Shown: positions 18,136 through 27,390 of the stretch, one piece after another
Layout of the letters: each line of letters begins with the position of its first letter
Numbering within the stretch: the stretch's first letter is position 1
Assembly (NCBI GenBank): GCA_949289625.1
Contig: CASEPH010000007.1
Span: 1-58,464 of the forward strand
Direction of reading: 5' to 3'
Source of the DNA: an uncultured Clostridia bacterium
GTDB lineage: Bacteria; Bacillota_A; Clostridia; Oscillospirales; Oscillospiraceae
DNA: 58,464 bases
Notes under the pieces: generated by a model
The model's input: only the letters and a program-made list of their open reading frames with translations
Database searches by the model: none
What the model was told of the DNA's origin: nothing
Program-made: the position numbers and the translations under genes

Positions 18136-18210
18136 GTTGCGTAACCTTTGAAAATTCACTTGCTTAATGTACAAAACTGCTCTATAATATTAAGAAATGT
18201 AACTTGTTAC
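18136..18210 (+). promoter_or_regulatory. Promoter of the CoA-transferase gene with flanking GTAAC dyads
   Basis: A -10 TATAAT (18183-18188) lies 17 bases after a weak -35 TTGCTT (18160-18165). A perfect dyad GTAAC-TT-GTTAC (18199-18210) covers the probable start site, and a related imperfect dyad GTTGCGTAAC (18136-18145) lies upstream of the -35. The arrangement suggests an operator pair, but the regulator is unknown. Confidence 0.5.
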
Positions 18211-18236
18211 GCCACCTGTATTGAGGAGAGTAGAAA

Positions 18237-19532
18237 ATGACCAAAGAGGAACTGTATCAGTCCAAGTTTATTTCCTTGGACCAGGCGCTGGATATGATTC
18301 AATCCGGCGACACCATTACCCTGGGCTTTTACGGCAATGAACCCCGAAATATGCTCCGAAAGCTTCACACCATTGCAGACCGCGTGGAGGATGTTACCGT
18401 ATGGTGCACCAATCCCGCTGAGGAGTATCCCTTTTTGATGGATGATTCCCTCAAAGGCAAAATCGACATCATGACCGTGTTCTACGGTCCCATTCTGCGG
18501 AAGATCCACAAGAGCGGCCGGGTACACTACGCTCCTCACAATATCCATTCTGCAGTAGAATGTATGTGCGACTGCAAAAAGCCCAACGTCTTTTTGGCCT
18601 CCGTCACGCCTCCCGATGAGTATGGCTATGTGTACATGTCCATGAGCCAGCAGACGGAATACGAGATGTTTGACGTTTGTGACCTGCATATTTTTGAAAT
18701 CAACGAAAATCTGCCCCACACCTTCGGTTCCACCCGGATTCCCATTGAAAAGGTGGAGTATTTTGTCAAGGCCGACAGTCCCGTTTCCGCCGCACCGGAT
18801 TATCCCATTTCCAAGGAGCTTTGGACCATTGCCGAGCATGTGGCCTCCCTCATCAACGACGGAGACACCATTCAGCTGGGTTTCGGCGGGCTGCCCCATG
18901 CCGTGGCGGAAAACCTGATGGACAAGCACGATCTGGGCGTCCACACGGAGATGTTCTCCAACTCCCTTTACCACCTGATGGAGGCCGGCGTCGTCACCAA
19001 CGACCGGAAATCGATCCACCGGGGCAAAGCCATCTGCGCCTTCTGTTGGGGCGATGAATCCTTTAACCGGTTTATCGACTACAACCCCGCCATTCAGGTC
19101 ATGCCTGTAAGCTACACCAATAACCCCAACACTATCATGGCCAATGACAACATGGTTTCCGTGAACTCCGCCCTGCAAATTGATCTGACCGGTCAAATCT
19201 GCTCGGAATCTTTGGGCTTCTCCCAGTTCTCCGGCACTGGCGGAGCCACTGACTACGCCTATGGCGCGTTTCATTCCAAGGGCGGCAAGGGCATTATTGC
19301 CCTGACCTCCACCGCGAAAAATGGCACGATATCCCGGATTGTTCCTGGATTGACTCCTGGTGCTGTGGTTTCGATCCAGAGAAATCTGGTAGACTATGTG
19401 GTCACAGAATACGGCATCGCCCATCTGCGTCACCTGCCCATTCACCGCCGCGTGGAAGAGCTGATCCGCATTGCCCACCCAGACTTCCGGGAGGAATTGC
19501 GGCGCGAGGCACAGCGGCTCATGATCTGGTAA
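18237..19532 (+). CDS. Acyl-CoA:acetate CoA-transferase, 4-hydroxybutyrate CoA-transferase type
   Basis: A 431-residue class I CoA-transferase/acetyl-CoA hydrolase family protein. Glu238 in GVHTEMFSN falls at the same position as the catalytic Glu of 4-hydroxybutyrate CoA-transferase (AbfT); the loop QLGFGGLPHAVAENL and the C-terminal FSGTGGATDYAYGA are CoA-binding motifs of this family. It probably moves CoA between acetyl-CoA and a C4 acid (4-hydroxybutyrate or butyrate) in fermentation. I do not assign which acid. The ribosome site is GAGGAG. It is a single gene with its own promoter and terminator. Confidence 0.88.
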   Translation: MTKEELYQSKFISLDQALDMIQSGDTITLGFYGNEPRNMLRKLHTIADRVEDVTVWCTNPAEEYPFLMDDSLKGKIDIMTVFYGPILRKIHKSGRVHYAPHNIHSAVECMCDCKKPNVFLASVTPPDEYGYVYMSMSQQTEYEMFDVCDLHIFEINENLPHTFGSTRIPIEKVEYFVKADSPVSAAPDYPISKELWTIAEHVASLINDGDTIQLGFGGLPHAVAENLMDKHDLGVHTEMFSNSLYHLMEAGVVTNDRKSIHRGKAICAFCWGDESFNRFIDYNPAIQVMPVSYTNNPNTIMANDNMVSVNSALQIDLTGQICSESLGFSQFSGTGGATDYAYGAFHSKGGKGIIALTSTAKNGTISRIVPGLTPGAVVSIQRNLVDYVVTEYGIAHLRHLPIHRRVEELIRIAHPDFREELRREAQRLMIW

Positions 19533-19542
19533 ATACAGTTTT

Positions 19543-19577
19543 GCCCCGGTGGTTTTGAAATCCACCGGGGCTTTTTT
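19543..19577 (+). terminator. Terminator of the CoA-transferase gene
   Basis: Perfect 10-bp stem GCCCCGGTGG (19543-19552) / CCACCGGGGC (19562-19571) followed by TTTTTT. It lies between convergent genes. Confidence 0.9.
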
Positions 19578-19583
19578 GTCCGT

Positions 19584-20396
19584 TTACAAAAACGCAGGAT
19601 TCAGTTTCACATGATAGGCTTCCGCAATCTGCTCCAACATCTGATCGGATATGGTATTCAAAACCGGCTGTCCGGAAGAAACCACTTTCATGTAGATTTC
19701 CGCTGCCTTTTCTACTGTGTGCATCAGTCCAAAGGCTGTGTCAAAGTCCGGTCCCACGGCAAACATCCCATGCTGGGCCCAGATCACCCCGTCATAATCC
19801 GTCATTTTTTCCGCTGTGGCCTGGGCGATTTCCCAACTGCCAGGCACCATGCAGGGTACAACGCCCACCCCCTGAGGGAACACCACAGGGCATTCCGTTT
19901 CACTCTGCCACAGCGCCCTGGTAAAATCCCGGTCCGTCAGCGGCAGAATATAGGTCATGGCAATGACATTGGCCGGATGCGCATGGTAGACCACTCGATT
20001 CTTCCCCGCCGCAGCCTCCATCTTTACGCTGTGATTGCACATATGGGCCGCCAGCTCTGAGGTGGGAACGCCGCCGGAAACCAGACCCCAGAGCTTTTTC
20101 CATCGGGTTCCCGTTTCGTCCAGCTGCAAAATGCACAGGTTTTCCGCCGGCGACTCGGGCACATTCCGCATAAAACGTCCGCTGCCCGTCACCAAAAAGC
20201 AGGCGTTTCCTAGATTCTCTACCGTGACGCCCAGGGGATGCCACTCTGCCTCCGGCATGAACCAGCCGCTGGCATCTGCCACCTCCTGTTCTGTCATCCG
20301 ATAGGACAGATTGCCTCCATTGCGTTCATGCCAGCCCATCAGCCACCCATCCTGGCACATCCGTACAAAGCCTTTGAAAAAGGCCAGATTTTCCAT
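19584..20396 (-). CDS. rhaD: Rhamnulose-1-phosphate aldolase
   Basis: Zinc-dependent class II aldolase that splits L-rhamnulose-1-phosphate into dihydroxyacetone phosphate and L-lactaldehyde. The 270 residues align by eye with E. coli RhaD: WLMGWHERNGGNLSYR at the start, VTGSGRFMRN, LWGLVSGGVPTSELAAH, the zinc-site YHAHPANVIAMTY, and VVFPQGVGVVPCMVPGS. The ATG at 20396 has GGAAGGAG upstream. No rhaA, rhaB or rhamnose transporter is present; it sits 20 bases after two ABC exporter genes and probably shares their transcript, which is unusual. A related fuculose-type aldolase activity cannot be excluded. Confidence 0.9.
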   Translation of the reverse strand: MENLAFFKGFVRMCQDGWLMGWHERNGGNLSYRMTEQEVADASGWFMPEAEWHPLGVTVENLGNACFLVTGSGRFMRNVPESPAENLCILQLDETGTRWKKLWGLVSGGVPTSELAAHMCNHSVKMEAAAGKNRVVYHAHPANVIAMTYILPLTDRDFTRALWQSETECPVVFPQGVGVVPCMVPGSWEIAQATAEKMTDYDGVIWAQHGMFAVGPDFDTAFGLMHTVEKAAEIYMKVVSSGQPVLNTISDQMLEQIAEAYHVKLNPAFL

Positions 20397-20416
20397 TTTC
20401 TTGTCTCCTTCCCCGT

Positions 20417-22240
20417 TCAGGCCGATTCAAATTGGGTCCGATACAGCTCCGCATAGAACCCGTTTTGCTCCATCAGTACTTCATGGGTACCCTGCTCCAC
20501 CACAGCCCCATCCCGTACCACCAGGATATTGTCCGCCCGGCGGATAGTGCTGAGCCGGTGGGCAATTACAAAACAGGTTCGATCCTTCATCAGTTCCCGC
20601 ATGGCCTGCTGAATGCGAATCTCCGTCTGGGTATCCACGTTGGAGGTGGCCTCGTCCAAAATCAGCATGGCCCCCTCTTGCAGCATGGCCCGGGCAATGG
20701 TGAGCAGCTGCTTCTGACCTGCGGAAATACCGCTGTCTGAGCCGGTGAGCACCGTATCATAGCCCTGAGGCAACCGCATAATGAAGGAATGGATCTGCGC
20801 CGCCTTGGCCGCACGTTCCACGTCCTCCCGGGTGACGCCGGGCCTGCCGTAAGCAATGTTTTCATAGATGGTACCGTAGAACAGCCAGGTATCCTGGAGC
20901 ACCATGGTATAGGCCCGCCGCAGAGAATCCCGGGTTAAGCCCCGGATTTCCTTTCCATCCACCGTGATTGCCCCGGTGTCCACATCGTAAAAGCGCATCA
21001 GCAGGTTGATGATGGTGGTCTTTCCCGCACCGGTAGGTCCTACTATGGCAATTAGACTGCCGCTGGGTGCGTTCAGGGAGAAATCCTTTAAAATCTGTTT
21101 TTCCGGGGTGTAGCCAAAATTCACATGCTGCAGTTCCACTGCCCCGGTTACGTTCTCCAGCTTCTCCGCATCGGGTGCATCCGGCGTTTCCGGGGTCTCG
21201 TCAATGAGCCGGAACACCCGTTCCGCTGCAGCCATAGCGGACTGCAGTTCTCCGATGATGTTGGCCGTTTCATTGATGGGCCCGGAGAATTTCCGGGAAT
21301 AGAGCACAAAGGCAGAAATGTCGCCCAGTCCGATACCGCCCCGCAGATACAACAGTGCGCCAAACACGCTGATCATGGCCAAGGAAATGTTGTTGATAAA
21401 GTTGATGGAGGGACCGTTCATGGTGCCATAGTATTCGGCTCTGGTATAGGCGTTCACCGCTGCCTCGTTCATGCGGTCAAAGCCAGCAATCACCGTCTCC
21501 TCCTGATGATAGGCCCGGGTGGTCTTCTGACCAGAAAGCATCTCCTCCACATAGCCATTGAGCTCTCCCAGAGAGGCTGACCGCTTTCGGAACAGAGGCC
21601 GGACCTTTTTGGTGATAAAGCCCGTCAGCAGCACCGAGCAGGGCACTGTTACTGCGAAAATCAGTACCAGCTCCGGTGCGATCAGCAGCATCATCACAAA
21701 GCTGCCCACCACGGTGATCACACTTTGCACCACCTGTAAAAAGTCCGAGGACAGGGACGCGTTGACCGTATCAATATCATAGGAAATCACGGAGATGATA
21801 TCGCCGGTCTGATGCTGGTCAAAAAATCGGACCGGCAGCCCGCTGAGGCTGTAGAACACGTCCTGCCGCATCTGGCAGACCACCTTTCTGGTGAGCCGTA
21901 CCATCAGGAACTGAAGCCCATAGCCCAAAACCGCCGAGGCCAGATAACAGATCACCATCAACACCGTCAGCAGAACTACCCGCTGGAAATCCGTTTCTCC
22001 CGGCCCCACGCCAATGGCATCGATGGCCTTACCGCTGAGGCTGGGGCCCAGCAGGCCCAGCAGATTGCTGAGCACCGCCAGAATCGCCGCAAGGAGCAGC
22101 ATGGCTTTATGCTGGCACAAATAGGTCCACAATCTGGTGAAAATATACTTCTTATGGACCGGCGTTTTGCCCTGCACTCTGCGGTCGCCAGTCATATCAT
22201 TCATCCGGGGGCCCTTTTGCGGGCCAAAGTTACTACGCAT
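20417..22240 (-). CDS. Heterodimeric ABC exporter subunit (consensus-site half)
   Basis: A 607-residue ABC transporter with an N-terminal six-helix exporter domain and a C-terminal ATPase. Walker A is GPTGAGKTT, the signature reads ISAGQ, and Walker B LILDEATS keeps the catalytic Glu. A start at ATG 22240 overlaps the upstream ABC gene by eight bases (GGGGG upstream), so the pair is translationally coupled. It is expected to pair with the 22233-23948 product as a BmrCD/YheIH-like drug or lipid exporter. The substrate is unknown. Confidence 0.92.
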   Translation of the reverse strand: MRSNFGPQKGPRMNDMTGDRRVQGKTPVHKKYIFTRLWTYLCQHKAMLLLAAILAVLSNLLGLLGPSLSGKAIDAIGVGPGETDFQRVVLLTVLMVICYLASAVLGYGLQFLMVRLTRKVVCQMRQDVFYSLSGLPVRFFDQHQTGDIISVISYDIDTVNASLSSDFLQVVQSVITVVGSFVMMLLIAPELVLIFAVTVPCSVLLTGFITKKVRPLFRKRSASLGELNGYVEEMLSGQKTTRAYHQEETVIAGFDRMNEAAVNAYTRAEYYGTMNGPSINFINNISLAMISVFGALLYLRGGIGLGDISAFVLYSRKFSGPINETANIIGELQSAMAAAERVFRLIDETPETPDAPDAEKLENVTGAVELQHVNFGYTPEKQILKDFSLNAPSGSLIAIVGPTGAGKTTIINLLMRFYDVDTGAITVDGKEIRGLTRDSLRRAYTMVLQDTWLFYGTIYENIAYGRPGVTREDVERAAKAAQIHSFIMRLPQGYDTVLTGSDSGISAGQKQLLTIARAMLQEGAMLILDEATSNVDTQTEIRIQQAMRELMKDRTCFVIAHRLSTIRRADNILVVRDGAVVEQGTHEVLMEQNGFYAELYRTQFESA

Positions 22241-23948
22241 GCTCCAATTCCCCCATCTGATTCTCCGCCACCAGGGCATACATGGGACAGGTTTTCAAAA
22301 GGCTTTCATGGGTCCCCTGTCCCACCACCTTTCCGTCATCCAGCACCAGGATCAGCTCCGCATGGCGAATGGCGGAAATCCGCTGGGCGATCAACACCTT
22401 CGTGGTATCCGGATACCGCCGCCGCAGGCACCGGCGCAGGGCCGCATCTGTCTTATAGTCCAGAGCGCTGGAGGAGTCATCCAGGATCAGGATCTCCGGG
22501 TTGCCCGCCAAAGCCCGTGCAATGAGCAGCCGCTGCTTCTGGCCACCGGAGAGATTGGTGCCCCGGACGGTCAGCCGGTGATCCCAGCCCTCGGGGAATC
22601 CGTCCACAAATTCAGCCGCCTGGGCGTCCTCCAGGGCCCGCCGGATTTCCTCGTCGGGCAATCCCCGGCCAAAGTCCACGTTGGCCCGGATGGTGTCTGC
22701 CATCCAGAAGTCATTTTGAAAGGCCATGCCAAACTTCCGGCACAGATCCTCCCGCTCCAGGCTGCGGATGTTCTGTCCGTCCAGATATATATTCCCCGTA
22801 TCCGGATCGTAAAACCGGATCAGCAATTGTATCAAGGTGCTCTTGCCGCTGCCTGTGGTCCCCAGGATGCCCAGAGTCTGTCCCGGCAACAGCGTAAAGC
22901 TTACATCGGTTAGATTATCCTCGGTTTTATGATAGGAAAACGAAACATGATCAAAGACCACTTTCGCCGTGGTGTCCAATGTTGGCAGTTCCTCCGGTAG
23001 CATCTCCTCCGGCGTATCCAGCACCTCCTGGATCCGTCCCGCAGACGCCACGCCTTTGGCGCAGAGGGTAAAAATTCTGGTAATGCCCAGCATGGCATTG
23101 AGGATGATCGTAAAATAGCTGAGAAACGCGATGATAGCCCCCGGCTGGGTGGTCCCGCCGTTCACCCGCACCGCCCCCACCAGCACTACGGCACAGAGGC
23201 CCAGGTTCAGAATCAGTGTGGTGGTGGGATTGGTCACCGCCATCACAGCGCTGGCCCGCTGTTCGGCATTGCTGAGGGATTCGTTGACCCCATCGAACCG
23301 ATCCTTCTCATAGGCCGTTTTGCTCAGGGCCTTAATAACCCGGACCCCGGTAACATTTTCCTGCACCGTCCGTACCATCCGGTCCAGCACCGACTGGCAG
23401 AAGGTATACATGGGTACGGAGACCCGAGTCACCAGATACACCACCAGAAAGATAAACGGCAGCGTCCCCACCAGCACCAGAGTCAGTATCGGATCCATGG
23501 TCAGGGTAATCAGGATTCCGCCGATCAACAGGATCGGCCCCCGAACCCCCAACCGCTGCACTCTGGAAACCATCTCATTGACATTGTAGGTATCCGAGGT
23601 CAATCGGGACACCAGGGATGGAATTGTAAATCCATCGGTCTGGGCCGCGGAGAGATGTGACACCTTGGAGAACAGATCATGCCGCAGGGCCTTGGTGACC
23701 TTTCCTGCCGAGGTTGCCGCCATCCGGTTGGCTGTAATATTGCTGGTAATAGAAAAAATAGCGCAAATCACCATAATACCGCCCCATAGAAAGATCAGTC
23801 TGACGTTTTTCAGCGGCACGATATCATCAATAATCCGCTCCAGAATAGACGGGATGACCAGATCCATCATAGAGGCAAAAAACTTGATGATCAGGCCGAT
23901 CCCCATGATCCCCATATGGGGCCGTATGTATGCCATCAGTCGTTTCAC
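22233..23948 (-). CDS. Heterodimeric ABC exporter subunit (degenerate-site half)
   Basis: A 571-residue ABC exporter half with six predicted helices and an ATPase domain. Walker A is GTTGSGKST and the signature is LSGGQKQR, but Walker B reads ILILDDSSS: Asp replaces the catalytic Glu. Such a substitution is typical of one partner of heterodimeric exporters. I start at GTG 23948 (GGGAGGGG upstream); a longer frame to 24128 overlaps the ung gene and is unlikely. It is the first gene of a three-gene operon with the second ABC half and rhaD. Confidence 0.9.
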   Translation of the reverse strand: MKRLMAYIRPHMGIMGIGLIIKFFASMMDLVIPSILERIIDDIVPLKNVRLIFLWGGIMVICAIFSITSNITANRMAATSAGKVTKALRHDLFSKVSHLSAAQTDGFTIPSLVSRLTSDTYNVNEMVSRVQRLGVRGPILLIGGILITLTMDPILTLVLVGTLPFIFLVVYLVTRVSVPMYTFCQSVLDRMVRTVQENVTGVRVIKALSKTAYEKDRFDGVNESLSNAEQRASAVMAVTNPTTTLILNLGLCAVVLVGAVRVNGGTTQPGAIIAFLSYFTIILNAMLGITRIFTLCAKGVASAGRIQEVLDTPEEMLPEELPTLDTTAKVVFDHVSFSYHKTEDNLTDVSFTLLPGQTLGILGTTGSGKSTLIQLLIRFYDPDTGNIYLDGQNIRSLEREDLCRKFGMAFQNDFWMADTIRANVDFGRGLPDEEIRRALEDAQAAEFVDGFPEGWDHRLTVRGTNLSGGQKQRLLIARALAGNPEILILDDSSSALDYKTDAALRRCLRRRYPDTTKVLIAQRISAIRHAELILVLDDGKVVGQGTHESLLKTCPMYALVAENQMGELEHA

Positions 23949-23979
23949 GTGACACCGCCCCTCCCAAATTCTTAATTCT

Positions 23980-24008
23980 ATTTTACTCACATCATTATGA
24001 ATTCGCAA
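23980..24008 (-). promoter_or_regulatory. Promoter of the ABC exporter-rhaD operon
   Basis: On the minus strand, TTGCGA (24008..24003), 17-base spacer, TAAAAT (23985..23980). It is divergent from the ung promoter. Confidence 0.65.
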
Positions 24009-24017
24009 GATGCTTTT

Positions 24018-24046
24018 TTGCATCGACTTTTTTTCGCGGATATGAT
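24018..24046 (+). promoter_or_regulatory. Promoter of the ung operon
   Basis: TTGCAT (24018-24023), 17-base spacer, TATGAT (24041-24046). It is divergent from, and only about 10 bases away from, the ABC operon promoter. Confidence 0.7.
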
Positions 24047-24072
24047 ACCATAGCCCCAAAGGAGGAATATCC

Positions 24073-24756
24073 ATGGAACTGAAGGAAACCGGCCGCTGGG
24101 CGGCATATCTGATGGAGGAACCCCACAAAGCTTATTGGCCCTCCCTGTGTCAACGGGTGGAGGACGCCTATGAATCCGGCAATGCATATCCCCCACGGGA
24201 AGATCTTTTTTCTGCCTTTCGTCTGACACCACCGGAACAAGTCCGGGTGGTAATTTTGGGTCAGGACCCCTATCATGAACCCGGCCAAGCCCACGGACTG
24301 AGCTTTTCTGTTCCCGACGGTACACCGCTGCCGAAGTCCCTCCAAAACATATACCGAGAGCTTTCTTCTGATTTAGACACTGTGTCGCCAAAAAGCGGTT
24401 CCCTGATTCCCTGGGCTCGGCAGGGTGTATTTCTGCTCAATTCCGTCCTCACTGTGGCCCCTCATCAGGCTGGCAGTCACCGGTCCTTCGGCTGGGAACG
24501 CTTTACCGACGGGGTCATTTCCGCCACCAACCAGCTGCCCCAGCCCATCGCCTTTTTGCTGTGGGGCAATTACGCCATTCAAAAAGCGACCCTGATCCAT
24601 ACAGAAGCGCCGCGGCTGATTCTGACTTCCCCCCATCCCAGTCCGCTGTCTGCTTACCGGGGCTTTTGGGGGAGTCGTCCCTTCTCCAAAATCAACGCGT
24701 TTCTTACCGCTCAGGGTAGCAAGCCCATCCAGTGGACATCGGAGGTCACATCATGA
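24073..24756 (+). CDS. ung: Uracil-DNA glycosylase, family 1
   Basis: Removes uracil from DNA to start base-excision repair. The 227 residues contain the water-activating motif GQDPYH (Asp65), the FLLNSVLTV strand and the minor-groove loop HPSPLSAYRGF (His188), all diagnostic of Ung. Length is normal. AAAGGAGG precedes the ATG. Its stop overlaps the start of the downstream HD-domain gene (ATGA), which suggests a joint role in nucleotide or uracil housekeeping. Confidence 0.96.
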   Translation: MELKETGRWAAYLMEEPHKAYWPSLCQRVEDAYESGNAYPPREDLFSAFRLTPPEQVRVVILGQDPYHEPGQAHGLSFSVPDGTPLPKSLQNIYRELSSDLDTVSPKSGSLIPWARQGVFLLNSVLTVAPHQAGSHRSFGWERFTDGVISATNQLPQPIAFLLWGNYAIQKATLIHTEAPRLILTSPHPSPLSAYRGFWGSRPFSKINAFLTAQGSKPIQWTSEVTS

Positions 24757-25367
24757 AAGAACAAGACAGACTGGACCGTCAGATGGCCTTCTGCTTGGAA
24801 ATCGACAAGCAAAAGCTGATCGGACGGCAGACCTACCTCTCCAACAGCCAGCGGAAGGAAAACGACGCAGAGCACGCCTGGCATCTTGCCATCATGGCCA
24901 TATTGCTGCAAGAATACGCCAACGAGGAGTTGGACCTGCTGAAAACCGTGACCATGCTTCTGATCCATGACTTGGTGGAAATCGACGCTGGCGACACCTA
25001 CGCCTATGACACAGAGGGTCAAAAGACAAAGCTGCAGCGGGAAACCGCCGCAGCGGACAGAATCTTTTCTCTGCTGCCAGAGGATCAGGCCCAGTCCCTC
25101 CGAGCCCTCTGGGAAGAGTTTGAGGCCGGAACGACTCCAGAGGCCAGATTTGCCCATACCATGGACAATCTTCAGCCCACCATGCTAAACGCCGCCACCG
25201 GCGGAAAGGCATGGGCCCAGCGAAAAAATCGTCTGAGTCAGGTTTTAAAGCGCAACCAAAACACTGCTACTGGCTCCAAAACTCTTTGGGACTACTCCTA
25301 TACCCACTTTATTACACCCAGCCTGCAATCCGGTGCGCTGGAAAACGACATAGAACCGCATTTGTAA
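24753..25367 (+). CDS. HD-domain phosphohydrolase (HDDC2/YfbR-like)
   Basis: A 204-residue metal-dependent HD-family hydrolase. The motif NDAEHAWHLA supplies the first His, LLIHDLVEIDAGD the HD pair, and HTMDNLQP the last Asp. This layout is typical of 5'-deoxynucleotidase-like HD proteins, which remove phosphate from deoxynucleoside monophosphates. The start at ATG 24753 has GGAGG upstream and overlaps ung by four bases. A second, distinct YfbR-like protein is at 43047-43691. Confidence 0.82.
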   Translation: MKEQDRLDRQMAFCLEIDKQKLIGRQTYLSNSQRKENDAEHAWHLAIMAILLQEYANEELDLLKTVTMLLIHDLVEIDAGDTYAYDTEGQKTKLQRETAAADRIFSLLPEDQAQSLRALWEEFEAGTTPEARFAHTMDNLQPTMLNAATGGKAWAQRKNRLSQVLKRNQNTATGSKTLWDYSYTHFITPSLQSGALENDIEPHL

Positions 25368-25369
25368 CA

Positions 25370-25409
25370 TAGTCGACGCCTTACCTTACGAAGGGCGTCG
25401 GCTATTTTT
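25370..25409 (+). terminator. Terminator after ung and HD genes
   Basis: Hairpin TAG(T)CGACGCC (25370-25380) / GGCGTCG(G)CTA (25394-25404) followed by TTTTT. A second GC-rich hairpin (CAGCCTTCC/GGAAGGCTG, 25423-25447) follows. Confidence 0.8.
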
Positions 25410-25507
25410 GCTCTGGCTATTACAGCCTTCCCTGCTGGGGAAGGCTGATTGTTGGCCCTTATGGCATGGAGAATAACTTCCAGTTATGGCTTATGATTTT
25501 TAAGCAT

Positions 25508-25536
25508 TTGTTCCGGGTCCCGTTTCCCGGTAAAAT
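25508..25536 (+). promoter_or_regulatory. Possible promoter of the lipoprotein/NTF2-like operon
   Basis: TTGTTC (25508-25513), 17-base spacer, TAAAAT (25531-25536), about 40 bases before the lipoprotein start. The -35 is weak. Confidence 0.45.
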
Positions 25537-25576
25537 GAGGCTGGATTATATTACGATAGAAAGGAAGATGACAACA

Positions 25577-27364
25577 ATGAAAAAGAATCGTAAATGGATT
25601 GGCCTGCTGCTGGCCATCGCTATGGCCTTTGGCCTGCTTTCCGGCTGCGGAACCCCCGCTTCCAGCATGGAATCCGCCACATCCAGTGCTCCCGAATCTG
25701 TCGCTCCCACCACGGAAGCAACCCAGGAACCCACAGAAGTTTCCTCCGTCGAGGAACCGTCCACGATAGAGAGTTCTGTGGAAGAACCGGCAGAAGAAGT
25801 TGCCGACGGTCCTGTGGCTGGTGACGAGGACTTTGACTGGTCCGTGTTTGAACCACTGACTGAGGAACCCACCACGTTGACCATGTTCTATACTCAGCCC
25901 CCCATGCTGGCTTCCGTAATGGATTCCCCCAACGACATGAGTTATCTGTACCAGAAGTTTGAGGAGATCACCAACGTCCACATTGAATTCACCATGGTCA
26001 ACATGATGGACGCTTCCACCAACTTCACCCTGATGATCAGTTCCGGCGACTACTGCGACATCATCAACGACGCACTGAACTACTACGACACCGCCGACCA
26101 GGCCTATGAGGACGGCATTGCCGTAGACCTGCTGGAGCACGCGGACAGTGTTCCCAACTTCCTGGCTCTCTTGGAGGAATATCCGGAAATCAAGTCCGAC
26201 CTGCTGACGCTGGAAGGCCGCATTTTGAACATGCCCCGCATTGATATGCCCATTGCCCAGACCGCCGATGCTGGCTTCCTGATCCGTCAAGACTGGCTGG
26301 ATGAGCTGGGTCTGGAGGTACCTCAGAGCTACGACGCCATGCACGAGGTCATTACTGCCTTTAAAAACAAGTACGATCTGTCCGATCCCTATGTGATGCC
26401 ATATCAGGTGCTGTCTCCCTGGGGTCTGATGGCCGGCGGCTATGGCATCACCGCCACCGCCAATGCCAACAACTTCTATGTGGACCTGGAAACCGATGAA
26501 ATCAAGCTGTCCACTGCCTCCGACGCCTATTATGACTACCTGTCCATGTTCCGGGATTGGTACAGTGAAGGGCTGATTTCCAGCGACTTTACCTCCTACC
26601 AGTCCAATCTGCCCGACGAATCGCTGATTTCCACCGAGCAGACTGGCATCTGGTTCTCCGACCTGTCCTACATCAAGACGTATCAGGATCTGCTGGCCTC
26701 AGTGAACCCCAACGCCAAGCTTTCTCTCATGAACGACCCCGGTATTGACGACGAAAAAACCGGTTATATTGCTACGACCCGGGTCATTGGCGGAACCGGC
26801 GGCTTCTCCGTATCGGAATCCTGCTCCGATGTGGAACTGGCCCTTTCTTGGTGTGACATGTGGTATAACCCCGATCTAACCCAGTTCATCAACTACGGAT
26901 ATGAGGGCATCACCTTTGAATACGACGAGGACGGCAATCCTGTTCTGAGCGGCTGCATCATTGACAACGACCTGGGACTGCCCTCCCTCAAAATGTCCAA
27001 CGGTGTGTATCTCTGCACCAGCGGCGGCTTCATCTATGATCTGCACAAGTACGATCTGGAGTACACCGATCTCCAGTTGGAGGCCTATACCGCCTGGATC
27101 AACGCAGCCAAGGATGAATCCACCGTAACGACCTCTCAGGTTCCTGGTGGTGCCAAGATGGACGTAGATCAGGCCAGCGCCGTATCCACAGCCATGAGCG
27201 ACATCAACACCTATGTGTCGGAAATGGCCTTGAAATTCGTCACCGGCGTCGAGCCCCTCAACGAGGACAGCTATGCCCAGTATGTTGCAAACATCGAGGG
27301 TATGAACCTACAATCCGCCCTGGATGCCCAACAGGCCGCTTATGACCGGTATCTGGAGCAGTAA
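25577..27364 (+). CDS. Extracellular solute-binding lipoprotein, no permease nearby
   Basis: A 595-residue predicted lipoprotein. The signal peptide is KKNRKW plus a hydrophobic stretch ending in the lipobox LLSGC (Cys24), followed by a Ser/Thr/Glu-rich linker to about residue 80 and a family 1 solute-binding fold resembling the LipO type. I start at ATG 25577 (AAGGAAG upstream); an in-frame ATG nine bases earlier is possible. Such proteins usually capture oligosaccharides or small organics for an ABC importer, but no permease gene is adjacent. Instead, three NTF2-like genes follow on the same strand, 26 bases away. The ligand is unknown. Confidence 0.87.
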   Translation: MKKNRKWIGLLLAIAMAFGLLSGCGTPASSMESATSSAPESVAPTTEATQEPTEVSSVEEPSTIESSVEEPAEEVADGPVAGDEDFDWSVFEPLTEEPTTLTMFYTQPPMLASVMDSPNDMSYLYQKFEEITNVHIEFTMVNMMDASTNFTLMISSGDYCDIINDALNYYDTADQAYEDGIAVDLLEHADSVPNFLALLEEYPEIKSDLLTLEGRILNMPRIDMPIAQTADAGFLIRQDWLDELGLEVPQSYDAMHEVITAFKNKYDLSDPYVMPYQVLSPWGLMAGGYGITATANANNFYVDLETDEIKLSTASDAYYDYLSMFRDWYSEGLISSDFTSYQSNLPDESLISTEQTGIWFSDLSYIKTYQDLLASVNPNAKLSLMNDPGIDDEKTGYIATTRVIGGTGGFSVSESCSDVELALSWCDMWYNPDLTQFINYGYEGITFEYDEDGNPVLSGCIIDNDLGLPSLKMSNGVYLCTSGGFIYDLHKYDLEYTDLQLEAYTAWINAAKDESTVTTSQVPGGAKMDVDQASAVSTAMSDINTYVSEMALKFVTGVEPLNEDSYAQYVANIEGMNLQSALDAQQAAYDRYLEQ

Positions 27365-27390
27365 ATACATCACCGTATAAGGAGGAACCT

